Positions 50,110-59,744 of a DNA stretch of 64,000 nucleotides are shown here, one piece after another (positions within the stretch are counted from its first letter, which is position 1; the number at the start of each line of letters is the position of its first letter). Origin of the DNA: Streptomyces cellostaticus. GTDB taxonomy: Bacteria > Actinomycetota > Actinomycetes > Streptomycetales > Streptomycetaceae. The notes below the pieces were generated by a model that worked only from the letters and a program-made list of their open reading frames with translations, had not been told where the DNA came from and did not search any database. Both the position numbers and the translations under genes were made by a program. The DNA lies in the NCBI RefSeq assembly GCF_001513965.1, contig NZ_KQ948022.1, positions 194,850 to 258,849 of the forward strand. The letters are read 5' to 3'.

Positions 50110-51303
50110 TCAGTCCTCTCCGTGCCTGCCGTGCTGTCTCTCCTTGCCCTGCCGGTGGCGCTCCTGGGCGGGCCTCTTCGTGTCGGCGCCCTCGCGGTGC
50201 TCCGCCGGTGGGGAAGGGGCGGTCGCCGACGGCACGTCGGACAGTGGAGTCCCGCCGACGGGAGTCGAGCCGGAGGGAGCGGGTGATGACGGGGTGCCGT
50301 CGGGGGAGTTCAGGTTCGCGCCGACAGCCGCAGCCACCGCGAACAGCAGCACGCCCGCCCCGCCCAGCACGGCCCGCGTGGCCCGGCTGCGGTGATTCCT
50401 CCCACGGGAGCGTGCGGACCGTGCGCCGCCGACGGCGCGGTGCGCAGGCGGCGGAGGCTCCACAGCCGACGGGGGCGCAGTGGCCTGTGGCCGCTCCTCG
50501 TACCGGGCCCCGGCCAGCCAGGCCGCCGCCTGCTCCGCGGTGGGGCGGTGCGCGGGGTCCTTGGCCAGCATGCCGAGGACGTAGTCGGCCAACGGGGCCG
50601 GTATCCCGGCGCGCAGGTGCGAGGGCGGTACGGGCACGGCGTCGACCTGCTGATGCACCACCGCCAGAGCGGTCGCGCCGCGGAACGGCGGTCGGCCGGT
50701 GAGCAGTTCGTACAGCACGCAGCCGAGCGCATAGACGTCGGAGGCCGGCTGCGCGGGGCGCCCGAGGGCCCGTTCGGGAGCCAGGTAGTCGGCGGTGCCG
50801 ACGACCCTCCCGGTGGCCGTCAGGTTACCGGCGACGTCGTCGGCGAAGCGGGCGATGCCGAAGTCCGTGATCTTCGCGGTGCGGTCGGTGGTCAGCATCA
50901 CGTTGGCCGGTTTGACGTCCCGGTGGACCACCCCCTGGGCGTGTGCGGCGGACAGCCCCGCCGCGATCTGCGCCGCGACGGCCGCCGCCTCCTGCGGGGG
51001 CAGGGTGCCGCGCAGGGAGCGCTCCTGGGCCAGGGGCCAGCCGTCGATGAGCTCCATGACCAGGTAGAGCCGGCCCTGGTGGGAGCCGAAGTCGTACACG
51101 CCCACCACATGAGGGTGGTTGAGGCGGCCCGCAGTCTGTGCCTCCAGCCGGAAGCGCTCGGTGTCCGCCGCCTCTTCCGTGCGCAGGAGCTTCACCGCCA
51201 CCGCACGATCCAGCGTGCGGTCCGTGGCTCGCCACACCTCACCCATGGCGCCGCGTCCCAGCGGCTCGTCCAAGTGGTAGCGATCCGCCAGCAGCAGTCC
51301 CAC
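50110..51303 (-). CDS. Membrane Ser/Thr protein kinase (PknB-like)
   Basis: The 397-residue protein has a kinase domain (about 9-265): glycine loop GRGAMGEV (16-23), Lys38 in VAVK, HRD129VKPANV (catalytic Asp), and DFG (147-149). A basic segment and one transmembrane helix (about 310-330, VLGGAGVLLFAVAAAVGA) lead to a short extracellular Pro/Ser/Thr-rich tail; there are no PASTA repeats. Such kinases phosphorylate proteins in the cytoplasm in response to surface signals. GTG at 51303 is preferred because GAAGGGACG precedes it; a TTG at 51369 gives a longer, less likely N-terminus. The partner phosphatase may be another gene; a SpoIIE-type phosphatase lies 2 kb away, with no evidence of direct linkage. 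Confidence 0.9.
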   Translation of the reverse strand: MGLLLADRYHLDEPLGRGAMGEVWRATDRTLDRAVAVKLLRTEEAADTERFRLEAQTAGRLNHPHVVGVYDFGSHQGRLYLVMELIDGWPLAQERSLRGTLPPQEAAAVAAQIAAGLSAAHAQGVVHRDVKPANVMLTTDRTAKITDFGIARFADDVAGNLTATGRVVGTADYLAPERALGRPAQPASDVYALGCVLYELLTGRPPFRGATALAVVHQQVDAVPVPPSHLRAGIPAPLADYVLGMLAKDPAHRPTAEQAAAWLAGARYEERPQATAPPSAVEPPPPAHRAVGGARSARSRGRNHRSRATRAVLGGAGVLLFAVAAAVGANLNSPDGTPSSPAPSGSTPVGGTPLSDVPSATAPSPPAEHREGADTKRPAQERHRQGKERQHGRHGED

Positions 51304-51459
51304 CTGCGTCCCTTCACGCTCGACGACAACCTGCGCCGTGACAGCCAATGACCGACCATGCGGACGCAATGGTGGCGCTACAAGATCATCTTATCGAAGT
51401 GACGGGTGCCCATGCGTCGGGCGGCCCGGCGTGCGGAGCCGTCCGTACCGGGCGCTCAC

Positions 51460-51600
51460 CCGGGGTGGGCACACGTGCCGGCAGCCGCCGCGTTCGCACT
51501 GCTCGCCTCGCTGAAGCCCGCCGGGCTCGTGCGCTCGCGCCGCGAGGGCCGCCGGCAGGTCTGCTCCGTCGACGGCCCCGACGTCGTGACCGTCGTCCGG
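51460..51600 (+). pseudogene. Remnant of an ArsR-type regulator gene
   Basis: One plus-strand frame reads AFALLASLKPAGLVRSRREGRRQVCSVDGP, matching the recognition helix/wing part of ArsR-family repressors (typically HL..L..AGLVRSRREGRR..Y..D). There is no N-terminal helix or start codon of that gene and the following sequence is not ArsR-like. The wing section is also present in the second copy of the 345-bp duplication. Confidence 0.5.
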
Positions 51601-52230
51601 GTGATGATCGGCCGGCTGACCGTCCTCTCGCAGCGCGCGGCGATCATGGCAGGGATGCCGGGCGCGCATCGGTGTCCGGCGTACCCATGGTCTGCGGGCA
51701 CACGGCCGCTCGCTGAAGCCCTGGCGGTCATCCGGCAGCTGACCGAAGGCGGCGTCGGCCGGCGGCCTTCCCGCATCGCACGCATTCGGCCTGGTCCTCG
51801 GCCGGCACGTGAAGCGCGGCCGGGGGCGACCGGGCGGGCTGGGGAACCGCCGTCTGAGCTGCGGCTTGTCTTGCCTGGGCCGGGCCGCGAGGGCCGACGG
51901 CAGGTCTGCTCCGTCGACGGCCCCGACGTCGTGGCCGTCGTCCGGGTGATGACCGGCCGGCTGACCGTCCTCTCGCAGCACGCGGCGATCATGGCAGGGA
52001 TGCCGGGCGCGCACCGGTGTCCGGCGTACCCATGCTCTGCGGGCACACGGCCGCTCGCTGAAGCCCTGGCGGTCATCCGGCAGCTGACCGAAGGCGGCGT
52101 CGGCCGGCGGCCTTCCCGCATCGCACGCATTCGGCCTGGTCCTCGGCCGGCACGTGAAGCGCGGCCGGGGGCGACCGGGCGGGCTGGGGAACCGCCGTCT
52201 GAGCTGCGGCTTGTCTTGCCTGGGCCGGGC
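51541..52230. repeat. Near-perfect tandem duplication of 345 bp
   Basis: Copy 1 is 51541-51885 and copy 2 is 51886-52230; I counted about half a dozen base differences. The unit starts inside the ArsR remnant and ends 20 bp before the IclR gene, and it contains no recognisable gene. The unit length is divisible by three, so a plus-strand frame crosses both copies without a stop, but the translation looks like a shadow of GC-rich DNA. Recent duplication by unequal exchange or replication slippage is likely. The duplicated block also covers the probable promoter zone of the downstream regulator. Confidence 0.92.
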
Positions 52231-52250
52231 GCGCGGGGCAGGCTGTTCGT

Positions 52251-53009
52251 ATGGGTGCCCCCGACAGCCCCACGCTCATCACGTCCGTACAGCGGGCCTT
52301 CCGCCTGCTGGAGGCGGTGAGCGCGCACGCGAACGGCGCGCCGGCGAAGCAGCTGGCACGGGAGACGGGCCTGCCTCTGGCCACCGCGTATCACCTGTTG
52401 CGGACGCTGGTCCACGACGGATACGTGCGGAAGCTGGCCGACGGCGGATTCGTCCTGGGCGACAAGTTGCAGACGCTGCACGCCGAAGGCCGCGCGCAGG
52501 TCCTGCTGAGCCGGGTCCGTCCGGCGCTCGCCGCGCTGCGGGACGAGCTCGCCGCAGCGACCTACCTCACCTTCTACGAGGAGGGCGAGATCAGGGTCGC
52601 CGAGATCGTCGACAGCCCCCGTACGCCCCGGGTCGACCTCTGGGTGGGAATGGAGGACGCGGGACACGCCACCGCGCTGGGCAAGTCCGTGCTGCGCGAA
52701 CTGGATGACGACTCCCGCCGGGACTACCTCTCCCGGCACCACCTGGCCGACCTCACGCCACGCACCATCACCAGTCTCCCGGAACTGCTCCGAAGACTGG
52801 ACTCGCCCCCCATGGCCCCGGCCGTCACGGACCTCGAGGAGTACGCCCTCGGCACGGTGTGCGTCGCGGTGCCCGTCTACCGCGGGGACACGCTCGGCTC
52901 GCTCGGTGTCTCGGTGCCGGCCGAGCGGCTCTCACGGCTCCAGGAGATCCGGGAGCGGCTGATCCCGATCGCGAACCGGGTGACCAGGAGCCTCTCGCTC
53001 ACTATCTGA
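52251..53009 (+). CDS. IclR-family transcriptional regulator
   Basis: The 252-residue protein has a winged HTH (about residues 8-70: SVQRAFRLLEAVSAHANGAPAKQLARETGLPLATAYHLLRTL) and a C-terminal effector domain (ATYLTFYEEGEIRVAEIV, HATALGKSVL, YALGTVCVAVPV). IclR proteins control catabolic or sporulation genes; the target is unknown. There is no ribosome site directly before the ATG. The upstream sequence is the second copy of the 345-bp duplication, so this promoter region has been rearranged. The phosphatase gene follows about 100 bp downstream in the same direction. Confidence 0.87.
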   Translation: MGAPDSPTLITSVQRAFRLLEAVSAHANGAPAKQLARETGLPLATAYHLLRTLVHDGYVRKLADGGFVLGDKLQTLHAEGRAQVLLSRVRPALAALRDELAAATYLTFYEEGEIRVAEIVDSPRTPRVDLWVGMEDAGHATALGKSVLRELDDDSRRDYLSRHHLADLTPRTITSLPELLRRLDSPPMAPAVTDLEEYALGTVCVAVPVYRGDTLGSLGVSVPAERLSRLQEIRERLIPIANRVTRSLSLTI

Positions 53010-53106
53010 AATCCCTCTCCTTGAGGCTGCCTCGCCGAGCCGCTTTCCTGGATGAAACGGACATGCCGGGAGCGGCGCTCTGTACAGGTGAGGACTGTGG
53101 ACGAAC

Positions 53107-54477
53107 ATGAGTCAGGCCCGAGACCATGGTGACGGCCACCGGCCCAAGCGGCCGTACAGGAACCGAGCGGCGGGCCGCGCCGCCGCGCAGCTGGCCGCTG
53201 GGATACCCGTGCTGCCGGTGCTGATCGTCGCCGTGATCGTGCTCGTCGACGTCGTCGGCGGCGCGGGGACGATGTGGCTGCCGCTGCTGGCGGCCGGGCC
53301 CGCGCTGGCCGCCACCACCAACGGGCCCCGCGGTGTCCTCTGTGTCGGTCTCCTCGCCACGGTGCTCGGCGCGGCGCTGGGGAGCAGGCATGCGGTTCCG
53401 GGCGGTGAGCTGGCGGCCGTACTGTCGGCCCTGATGGCCGTCACTTTGGCGAGTGGCCTGGCCAGCGCGCTGCGCGGCCGGCGTGAGCGGGTGCTCGCGG
53501 CCGTGCGCTCGGTGGCGGAGGCCGCCCAGCACGCCGTGCTCCAGCCCGTCCCGGAGACCGTCGGCCCGTTCCAGGTGGCGGTCCGCTACAGCGCCGCGGC
53601 GGCGGAGGCCCGTATCGGCGGGGATCTCTACGCCCTGGTGCCCACCCCGCACGGGATCAGGCTGATCGTCGGCGACGTGCGCGGCAAGGGGCTGCCGGCC
53701 GTCGGGACCGCCGCGCTCGTGCTCGGTGTCTTCCGCGAGGCCGCCTACGACGAGCCCGATCTCCTCTCCGTCGTGGAGCGGATCGAGCGGAGCCTGGCGC
53801 GCAACCTCGGGCCCGACGACTTCGTCACTGCCGTGGTCGTCGGATACGCGCGGCCGGGGGAGCTGGAAGTGGTCAACTGCGGACACGCGCCTCCGCTGCT
53901 CATCTCCGCCTCCGGAAGCGTCGTGGCCGTGGAGCCCACCCATCCCGCTCCGCCCCTCGGGCTGCGTGCCCTCTCGGCCGAGGAGCCCCGCCTCCAGTGC
54001 CTGCCCTTCGCGGCGGGAGAGCAGCTGCTGCTCTACACCGACGGGGTCATCGAGGCCCGCGATCACACGCGCGAGTTCTACCCGCTGGCCGAAGGCGTGG
54101 CGCGCCATGTGACCGACGAGCCGGCACGTACGCTCACCGGGCTCCATGACGAACTGCTGGCGCATGTGGGCGGCCGGCTGCACGACGACGCGGCCCTGCT
54201 TCTGCTCCGTCGGCAGACCGTGGACGAACCGGCCGCGTCCGAGTCGGCGGCACGCGCACCGGCCGTCCCGGAGCCACTGTCCGACGCCGGTCGCGAAGCC
54301 GCCTCCGTGTTGTCCCGGCCCCGGTCCGCGGTCGAGGGCCGGGGCGGTGGGCGACAGGACCGCCAGGAGACCGCAGCCGTGGGGAACCCGGGACGCCCCA
54401 GCTCGGCCCGCGCACCGGTGGAGGCCTCTCGACGGCAGGGCAAGGGCCTGTGCCGTCCCTTGCCCGAGCGGGCCTGA
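53107..54477 (+). CDS. Membrane SpoIIE-type PP2C phosphatase
   Basis: The 456-residue protein has an N-terminal membrane part (about 25-115: VLIVAVIVLVDVVG; LLAAGPALAA; VLCVGLLATVLGAAL; LMAVTLASGLASAL), then a SpoIIE/PP2C domain (about 155-375). Metal and catalytic motifs are RIGGDLYALV, VGDVRGKGLPA, DDFVTAVV, CGHAPPLLI, LLLYTDGVIEAR and DDAALLLL. The C-terminal 80 residues are low-complexity and not conserved. Such phosphatases dephosphorylate anti-anti-sigma factors in partner-switching systems. It converges with an RsbW-like kinase gene that starts 500 bp beyond, which suggests a functional pair although the genes face each other. Confidence 0.88.
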   Translation: MSQARDHGDGHRPKRPYRNRAAGRAAAQLAAGIPVLPVLIVAVIVLVDVVGGAGTMWLPLLAAGPALAATTNGPRGVLCVGLLATVLGAALGSRHAVPGGELAAVLSALMAVTLASGLASALRGRRERVLAAVRSVAEAAQHAVLQPVPETVGPFQVAVRYSAAAAEARIGGDLYALVPTPHGIRLIVGDVRGKGLPAVGTAALVLGVFREAAYDEPDLLSVVERIERSLARNLGPDDFVTAVVVGYARPGELEVVNCGHAPPLLISASGSVVAVEPTHPAPPLGLRALSAEEPRLQCLPFAAGEQLLLYTDGVIEARDHTREFYPLAEGVARHVTDEPARTLTGLHDELLAHVGGRLHDDAALLLLRRQTVDEPAASESAARAPAVPEPLSDAGREAASVLSRPRSAVEGRGGGRQDRQETAAVGNPGRPSSARAPVEASRRQGKGLCRPLPERA

Positions 54478-54553
54478 CCTCAGCCCGGCAGCGGGAGTCT
54501 CCCGCAGCGGACCACGCAGGTCCGGGTCCGGGGACGGGCGGGTGCGTGCCGCT

Positions 54554-54979
54554 TCACGCGGCGACCAGATCGGCCCACCGGGTGACCCCGCCACCATGGA
54601 CGTGGATGCCGTGCCGATCGGCCAGCGCATGGACGATCCCCTCGCCCCGCCCGTGCTCGTCCGGGTCGATCCCCGCGCGTGCGTGTCCGCCCGCGAGCGC
54701 GGGTCCCCCGTCGGTGACCTCGATGCGCAGGGTGCCGGGCCCGTCGCACCGGACCCACGACAGCCGCAGCACCGCCGGGGGCAGGGCATGGACGATCGCG
54801 TTGGTGAGCAACTCCGACACCACCAGCAGCGAGTCCTCGACGATCGTCGGGCACACGTTCCAGTCGGCCAGGACCAGCCGCGCACGCCGGCGTGCGGCCG
54901 AGACGGCGCCGGCGACGGGCGGCATGGGACAGATGTCCTCGCGTGCCTCCCGAAGCAGCGTGTTGAGCTGTACCGCCAT
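54554..54979 (-). CDS. RsbW-like ATP-binding serine kinase (anti-sigma type)
   Basis: The 141-residue protein is a single GHKL/HATPase domain: PIVEDSLLVVSELLTNAIVHA (N box, about residues 44-66), RIEVTDGGPA (G1 box) and GRGEGIVHALADRHG (G2 box). It lacks other domains, as in RsbW/SpoIIAB-type anti-sigma factors and the many Streptomyces relatives. It would bind or phosphorylate a STAS-domain partner, but no such gene is in the window. The start codon follows a modest ribosome site. It lies next to, and converges with, the SpoIIE-type phosphatase gene. Confidence 0.88.
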   Translation of the reverse strand: MAVQLNTLLREAREDICPMPPVAGAVSAARRRARLVLADWNVCPTIVEDSLLVVSELLTNAIVHALPPAVLRLSWVRCDGPGTLRIEVTDGGPALAGGHARAGIDPDEHGRGEGIVHALADRHGIHVHGGGVTRWADLVAA

Positions 54980-55084
54980 CTTGTCTCCTGACGTGAGCGC
55001 TGCCGGACAGGCGCCGGGCCTCAGCGCGTTGCCGGGCTTCGCAGCACGTTAGGAAGCCGGACCGGGCCGGTCAATGAACCCCGG

Positions 55085-55161
55085 TCGGCATTACCGAACG
55101 CGGATGCCCGTCGCCGCCCGGGCGCCGCCTGCACACAGGGCAAAACGCCCATGTCGGTAAT
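55085..55161. promoter_or_regulatory. Separated inverted repeat ATTACCGA / TCGGTAAT
   Basis: ATTACCGA (55090-55097), itself within TCGGCATTACCGA (55085-55097), is repeated inverted as TCGGTAAT (55154-55161), 56 bp apart, immediately upstream of the IclR-type glycerol regulator gene. The right arm overlaps its -10 region. This is a candidate autoregulatory operator. Confidence 0.45.
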
Positions 55162-55166
55162 AGGCT
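55161..55166 (+). promoter_or_regulatory. Candidate -10 box of the glycerol-operon regulator
   Basis: TAGGCT lies six bases before the ATG at 55173, with no ribosome site, so the transcript may be leaderless. Confidence 0.4.
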
Positions 55167-55172
55167 CGCTTC

Positions 55173-55940
55173 ATGGCCGGCCCAGTTCAGTCGATCGAAC
55201 GGGCGGCGGCGATCCTGCGCCTGCTCGCCGCTGGGCCCCGCCGACTCGGACTCGGCGAGGTGGCGGCCTCGCTCGGGCTGGCGAAAGGAACCGCCCACGG
55301 CATCCTGCGCACCCTCCAGCACGTGGATTTCGTCGAGCAGGACGCCGCGACCGGAAAGTACCAGCTCGGAGCCGCCCTCCTGCACCTCGGCACGAGCTAC
55401 CTCGACGTCAACGAGCTGCGGTCGCGCTCCATCAACTGGGCCGACGCCCTGGCCGCCCGGAGCGGGGAAGCGGTGCGCCTGGGCACCCCTCTGGAAGGCA
55501 AGGTCCTCGTCGTGCACCACGTCTTCCGGCCCGACGACACGCTCCAGACCCTGGACGTGGGCGCGCTGCTGCCCCTGCACGCCTCCTCGCTCGGCAAGGT
55601 GCTGCTGGCCTACGGGACCACACCTCTCGACGCGGCCCTGGAGTCGGGGCTGGACGCCTACACCCGGCACACCCTGGTCGCCCCGGAGCAGCTCACCCAG
55701 GCGCTCGCCGAGGTCAGGGAAGTCGGATGGGCTGCCGAGGTCCAGGAAATGAGCATGGGCGAGGCCGGGCTCTCCGCGCCGATCCGCGGACATGGCGGCC
55801 TCGTCGTCGGTGCCATCGGGCTGTCCGGCCCGGTCGAGAGGATCTGCGACAGCCAAGGCAGACCCAGGCCGAGCCTGATCACCCTGATCCGTGAGGCCGC
55901 GCGGGCGATCTCCAGAGACCTGGGGGCCGCGCGCTGGTAG
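55173..55940 (+). CDS. IclR-family regulator of the glycerol kinase gene (GylR-like)
   Basis: The 255-residue protein has a winged HTH (residues about 6-65: [41 protein letters not shown]) and the IclR effector domain ([45 protein letters not shown]). The wording matches GylR, the IclR-type repressor of the Streptomyces glycerol operon, where glycerol 3-phosphate is the inducer. Glycerol kinase follows 37 bp downstream in the same direction. Unlike the classical gylCABX operon, no glycerol facilitator and no glpD follow here. The inverted repeat upstream may be its operator. Confidence 0.88.
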   Translation: MAGPVQSIERAAAILRLLAAGPRRLGLGEVAASLGLAKGTAHGILRTLQHVDFVEQDAATGKYQLGAALLHLGTSYLDVNELRSRSINWADALAARSGEAVRLGTPLEGKVLVVHHVFRPDDTLQTLDVGALLPLHASSLGKVLLAYGTTPLDAALESGLDAYTRHTLVAPEQLTQALAEVREVGWAAEVQEMSMGEAGLSAPIRGHGGLVVGAIGLSGPVERICDSQGRPRPSLITLIREAARAISRDLGAARW

Positions 55941-55977
55941 GCCCCTCCCGCCCCCTCGACCCATCGGAAGGCGGACC

Positions 55978-57489
55978 ATGGTTGAACGGTATGTCATGTC
56001 CATCGATCAGGGCACCAACTCCACCCGATGCATCCTGTTCGACCACGGCGGACGGCTGGCGGCGGTCGCCCAGCGGGAGCACCAGCAGCACTTCCCCAAA
56101 CCCGGATGGGTCGAGCACGACGCCGTCGAGATCTGGCACAACCTGCGCCGCGTCATACCCGAGGCCCTGTCCGGCGCGAACCTCGCCGCCGAACAGGTCG
56201 CCGCCGCCGGTGTGGCCAACCAACGGGAGACCACGGTGCTCTGGGACCGGCACACGGGCACCCCCTTGGGCAGGGCGATCGTCTGGCAGGACACCCGCAC
56301 GGCGCCGCTCGTCGAGGACCTCAGGCGCCGGCCCGGAGAGGAGTTCTTCCTGGAGCGGTGCGGGCTGCCGCCCTCGACGTACTTCTCGGCGCTGCGGATC
56401 CGCTGGCTGTTCGACCACGTCAAGGGGCTGGAGCAGCGCGCGAAGGACGGCGAGGTGCTGTTCGGCACGATGGAGAGCTGGCTGATCTGGAACCTCACCG
56501 GGGGCGCCGACGGCGGCCTGCACATCACCGACCCCACCAACGCCAGCCGCACCATGCTGATGAACATCCGCACGCTCACCTGGGACGAGGAACTGCTGGC
56601 GTTCTTCGGCGTGCCCCGTTTGATGCTGCCCGAGATCAGATCCTCCGCCGAGACCTACGGCGAGGCCCGCACGCTGCTGCCTGGCCTGCGCCTCACGGCC
56701 GCCCTCGGCGATCAGCAGGCCGCCCTGTTCGGCCAGACCTGCTTCTCCCCGGGCGAGGCGAAGTGCACCTACGGGACGGGCAGCTTTCTGCTGCTCAACA
56801 CCGGCACCGATGTCGTACGGTCCCGGCACGGCCTCCTCACGACCGTCGCCTACAAGATCGGGGACCAGCAGCCTGTCTACGCCCTGGAGGGGTCGATCGC
56901 CGTCACCGGCTCACTGGTCCAGTGGTTCCGCGACCGCCTGGGGCTGATCAGCAGCGCCCCGGAGATCGAGACCCTCGCACGGACGGTCGAGGACAACGGC
57001 GGGTGCTACATCGTTCCCGCCTTCTCCGGTCTGTTCGCGCCCCGCTGGCGCAGCGACGCACGCGGTGTCATCGTCGGCCTCACCTCCTACATCACCCGAG
57101 GGCACCTGGCCCGGGCCGTCCTGGAGGCCACCGGCTGGCAGACGCGCGAGGTCGTCGACGCGATGAACGCCGACTCCTCGGTGGCGCTGAAGGAGCTGAA
57201 GGTGGACGGCGGCATGACGGCGGACAACCTGCTCATGCAGTTCGTGGCCGATGTGCTCGACGTGCCCGTGGTACGGCCCATGGTCGCCGAGACGGTCTCC
57301 CTCGGCGCCGCCTACGCCGCCGGACTGGCCGCCGGTTACTGGCCGGACCTGGAAGTCCTGCGCCGCAACTGGCACCCGGCCGCCCGGTGGCTGCCCGACA
57401 TGGACCCCGGCCGGCGGGATGCGGAGTACGACAACTGGCAGCGAGCCGTCGAACGGTCCCTGGGGTGGATCAGACCGCCCCGGTCCTGA
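55978..57489 (+). CDS. glpK: Glycerol kinase
   Basis: The 503-residue FGGY-family enzyme phosphorylates glycerol with ATP to sn-glycerol 3-phosphate in the cytoplasm. Signatures are [16 protein letters not shown] (phosphate 1), [37 protein letters not shown], and the C-terminal [20 protein letters not shown]. The start ATG at 55978 follows GGAAGGCGG. The gene is preceded by a GylR-like regulator and has no facilitator gene beside it, so uptake must rely on a transporter elsewhere or on simple diffusion. Its product could feed GlpD at the left end of the window, and it can salvage glycerol released by phospholipases. The last 20 bp overlap a convergent gene. Confidence 0.95.
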   Translation: MVERYVMSIDQGTNSTRCILFDHGGRLAAVAQREHQQHFPKPGWVEHDAVEIWHNLRRVIPEALSGANLAAEQVAAAGVANQRETTVLWDRHTGTPLGRAIVWQDTRTAPLVEDLRRRPGEEFFLERCGLPPSTYFSALRIRWLFDHVKGLEQRAKDGEVLFGTMESWLIWNLTGGADGGLHITDPTNASRTMLMNIRTLTWDEELLAFFGVPRLMLPEIRSSAETYGEARTLLPGLRLTAALGDQQAALFGQTCFSPGEAKCTYGTGSFLLLNTGTDVVRSRHGLLTTVAYKIGDQQPVYALEGSIAVTGSLVQWFRDRLGLISSAPEIETLARTVEDNGGCYIVPAFSGLFAPRWRSDARGVIVGLTSYITRGHLARAVLEATGWQTREVVDAMNADSSVALKELKVDGGMTADNLLMQFVADVLDVPVVRPMVAETVSLGAAYAAGLAAGYWPDLEVLRRNWHPAARWLPDMDPGRRDAEYDNWQRAVERSLGWIRPPRS

Positions 57490-59581
57490 CCGGGCGGCTG
57501 TCCCCGCTCATCGCCGCCAGGTCTCCCGCGAGGTCACGGAGCCAGACCTGCACATCGACCAGGGCGGGCAGGAGAGGTGCGGGGACTGCGGAGAGGACGG
57601 CGTCAGGTACGGGAGCCGCCCGGACCCGCACACCGCCCGGCGGAAAGCCGGCCGCCCGGACCAAGGCGGTGGCCAGTTCCCCGGCCGACTCCCGCGCCCA
57701 GCGCTGCGCTTCCGGCGGCATGGGGTCCGGACTCTGCCGGGGCAGCCAGTGGGCGCCGACGAGCGCATGGGCGGCGCAGTTGAGGGCCGCGTGCCAGTCG
57801 GGACCACCGTCGGCGCCGTCCTTGCCGGCCTCGGTGCGGAACTGGGCGTAGGCGGCCTCCGCGATGCGCAGCCGGTGCCGGGTCAGCCCCAGCGCTTCCT
57901 CGGCCAGGCGCTGCCCCGCGTCCGGCTCGCCGGGAGCGACCGCGGCTGCCGCGGTGACCTTCACCAGCGGAGCCGCCGAGCGCAGCAGCTCGGCCATGCT
58001 GTGCCGCACCTCGCCGCGGGCGCCGGCCGGCCAGGCCAGCAGTCCGCACAGCAGTCCGATCGCGCACCCCGTGAGCACATCGAGCAGACGTGTTTCCGCG
58101 AGCCGCCAGGTGACCGGCGAGAGCTGGCTGAAGGCAGCGGCGACGACCAGCGTGAACAGACCCTGCGCCCAGGCGGGCCCGGCGATCGGCCCCAGCGTGA
58201 AGGCCAGCAGCATCGCCGGCACCAGCACCACCGCGGACACGACGGCGGCGCCGCCCGCCTCGAAGAGGAGCACCCCGGCCGCCAGCGCCCCCAGCAGCGT
58301 GCCGACGGCCGCCGACCGCACCACCGACCAGGTCGCCCCCGCGGTCGTACGCCCCAGCGTGAGCACGGCCAGCAGAACCCAGAAGCCGTGCGACAGATCC
58401 AGCACCCCGGCCACGAGACGGGCCGCCCCGAGCCCCACAGCCGTGCGCACGGCGTTCTGGAAGACGACCGACCGCTGCGTGACGTTGCCGCTGAGCCGCA
58501 CCAGCCACAGCCGTACCGTGCGTGGCTGCGCGTACCAGAACTGCTCGCGCGGCAGCCCGGGCAGGAAGCGCCGCCCGCCGAGCGCCACGGCGACCGCGGC
58601 CTGCACGGTCACCGCCGACGCAGCCGTGGCCAGGACGGCCGACCTGTGCACGAGGAGTTCCGGCGACGGTGCCGCCCGGCCGTCCGAGGGGCGCCCGCGG
58701 TGGGCAACGAAGTCGGCAGCCATCTCCTCCAGCGCCTCGGGCCCCGGCACGGCGCGCGCACCGCGCAGCGCATCCGCCGTCGTGGCACATGCGGCCGCGA
58801 TGCCCCGCAGCAGCGTCCCGGAGGCCGGGTCATGGCTCGCCGTGGGGGTCATACGGGCCAGCTGGTCCAGGAGGCGTCGCGTTGCGGCTCCCGCCTGGGC
58901 GAGGGCGCGGTGGGTCCGGCCGGCACCGGTCGGACGTGAACCGGGCGGCTGCCGGGACAGGCGCAGCCCCACTCCGGCCGCGCTCAGCAGCCGAGCCCGG
59001 TCCGGGGCGGTGCCGTGGCCGTGTGCGGCGACCGCCGCCGACGCGGCCGCGAGGTCCAGGGCGTCGGCGACCCGCTCGCGGTAGGGCGGGTCCGGTGGGG
59101 CCGGGAGGAGCAGCAGCTCACACAGGACCAGCAGCGCGGCGCCGAGCAGCAGGCCGACGAGGCGCTGCGGCAGCGTGTCCGGCGCGTACGGCGGAAAGCA
59201 GGCGAGGACGTAGAACAGCAGCAGTCCGGGGGCAGCGCCCGCCGGTGCCGGACCGCAGGCCGCGCCGAAGGAGAGGGCGAAGCCGACCACCACCATCCCC
59301 GCCACCGCCGAGCCGGTGGTCATGGCGAGGAGCGTGCCGAGGGCGGTCAGGGCCACGGCGAGCGGCAGCGCGAGAAGGATGGCCCCGGCACGCCGACGGC
59401 TCCCGCCGGGCAGGGGCGACAGGAGGCCGAGCGCGATCGGCGCGAACAGGGCGTAGACCGCGACGACGGGCTGGTCCAGCGCGTACACGGCGGGGTAGAA
59501 GACGGCGGACGACGCCACGGTCACGCGCACCGCCTGCCGTGCGGCCCGCGCACGGTCGGGGGAGAGGTGCCGTGCCGGCAT
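57470..59581 (-). CDS. FUSC/aromatic-acid-exporter-type membrane protein
   Basis: The 703-residue protein has the FUSC layout: an N-terminal bundle of about six transmembrane helices ([49 protein letters not shown]), a cytoplasmic region of about 200 residues and a second helix bundle ([16 protein letters not shown] hallmark, [18 protein letters not shown]). The C-terminal 170 residues are soluble. Members export aromatic acids or act in envelope stress; the substrate is unknown. ATG at 59581 is preferred for its AAGGAG site; an ATG at 59635 would add 18 residues. It converges with, and overlaps by 20 bp, the glycerol kinase gene. Confidence 0.82.
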   Translation of the reverse strand: MPARHLSPDRARAARQAVRVTVASSAVFYPAVYALDQPVVAVYALFAPIALGLLSPLPGGSRRRAGAILLALPLAVALTALGTLLAMTTGSAVAGMVVVGFALSFGAACGPAPAGAAPGLLLFYVLACFPPYAPDTLPQRLVGLLLGAALLVLCELLLLPAPPDPPYRERVADALDLAAASAAVAAHGHGTAPDRARLLSAAGVGLRLSRQPPGSRPTGAGRTHRALAQAGAATRRLLDQLARMTPTASHDPASGTLLRGIAAACATTADALRGARAVPGPEALEEMAADFVAHRGRPSDGRAAPSPELLVHRSAVLATAASAVTVQAAVAVALGGRRFLPGLPREQFWYAQPRTVRLWLVRLSGNVTQRSVVFQNAVRTAVGLGAARLVAGVLDLSHGFWVLLAVLTLGRTTAGATWSVVRSAAVGTLLGALAAGVLLFEAGGAAVVSAVVLVPAMLLAFTLGPIAGPAWAQGLFTLVVAAAFSQLSPVTWRLAETRLLDVLTGCAIGLLCGLLAWPAGARGEVRHSMAELLRSAAPLVKVTAAAAVAPGEPDAGQRLAEEALGLTRHRLRIAEAAYAQFRTEAGKDGADGGPDWHAALNCAAHALVGAHWLPRQSPDPMPPEAQRWARESAGELATALVRAAGFPPGGVRVRAAPVPDAVLSAVPAPLLPALVDVQVWLRDLAGDLAAMSGDSRPVRTGAV

Positions 59582-59664
59582 GGGGCCGCTCCTTCCCCGG
59601 CGCCTCCCCGGGGTCGTCCCCGCCGTCAGGCCCATTGTCGGCCGGTCCGCGGACGCGAGCAGCG

Positions 59665-59695
59665 CGACGGCGGCCTGCCACTCAGGCCGCCGTCG
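59665..59695 (-). terminator. Strong hairpin downstream of the CAP-domain gene
   Basis: GACGGCGGCCTG (59666-59677) and CAGGCCGCCGTC (59683-59694) form a perfect 12-bp stem around CCACT, extended by one more pair. It lies 50 bp beyond the stop of the secreted CAP gene. Confidence 0.75.
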
Positions 59696-59744
59696 TCGCC
59701 CGGCGGGATCGTGAGGGATCCGCAGACGATCTCAGGAGGTCGTC

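Noticed and set aside
51406-52320. A 300-residue plus-strand frame crossing both copies of the 345-bp duplication
   Set aside because: It is open because the unit length is divisible by three and GC-rich DNA has few stops. The translation has no family features apart from the short ArsR-like piece at its start.
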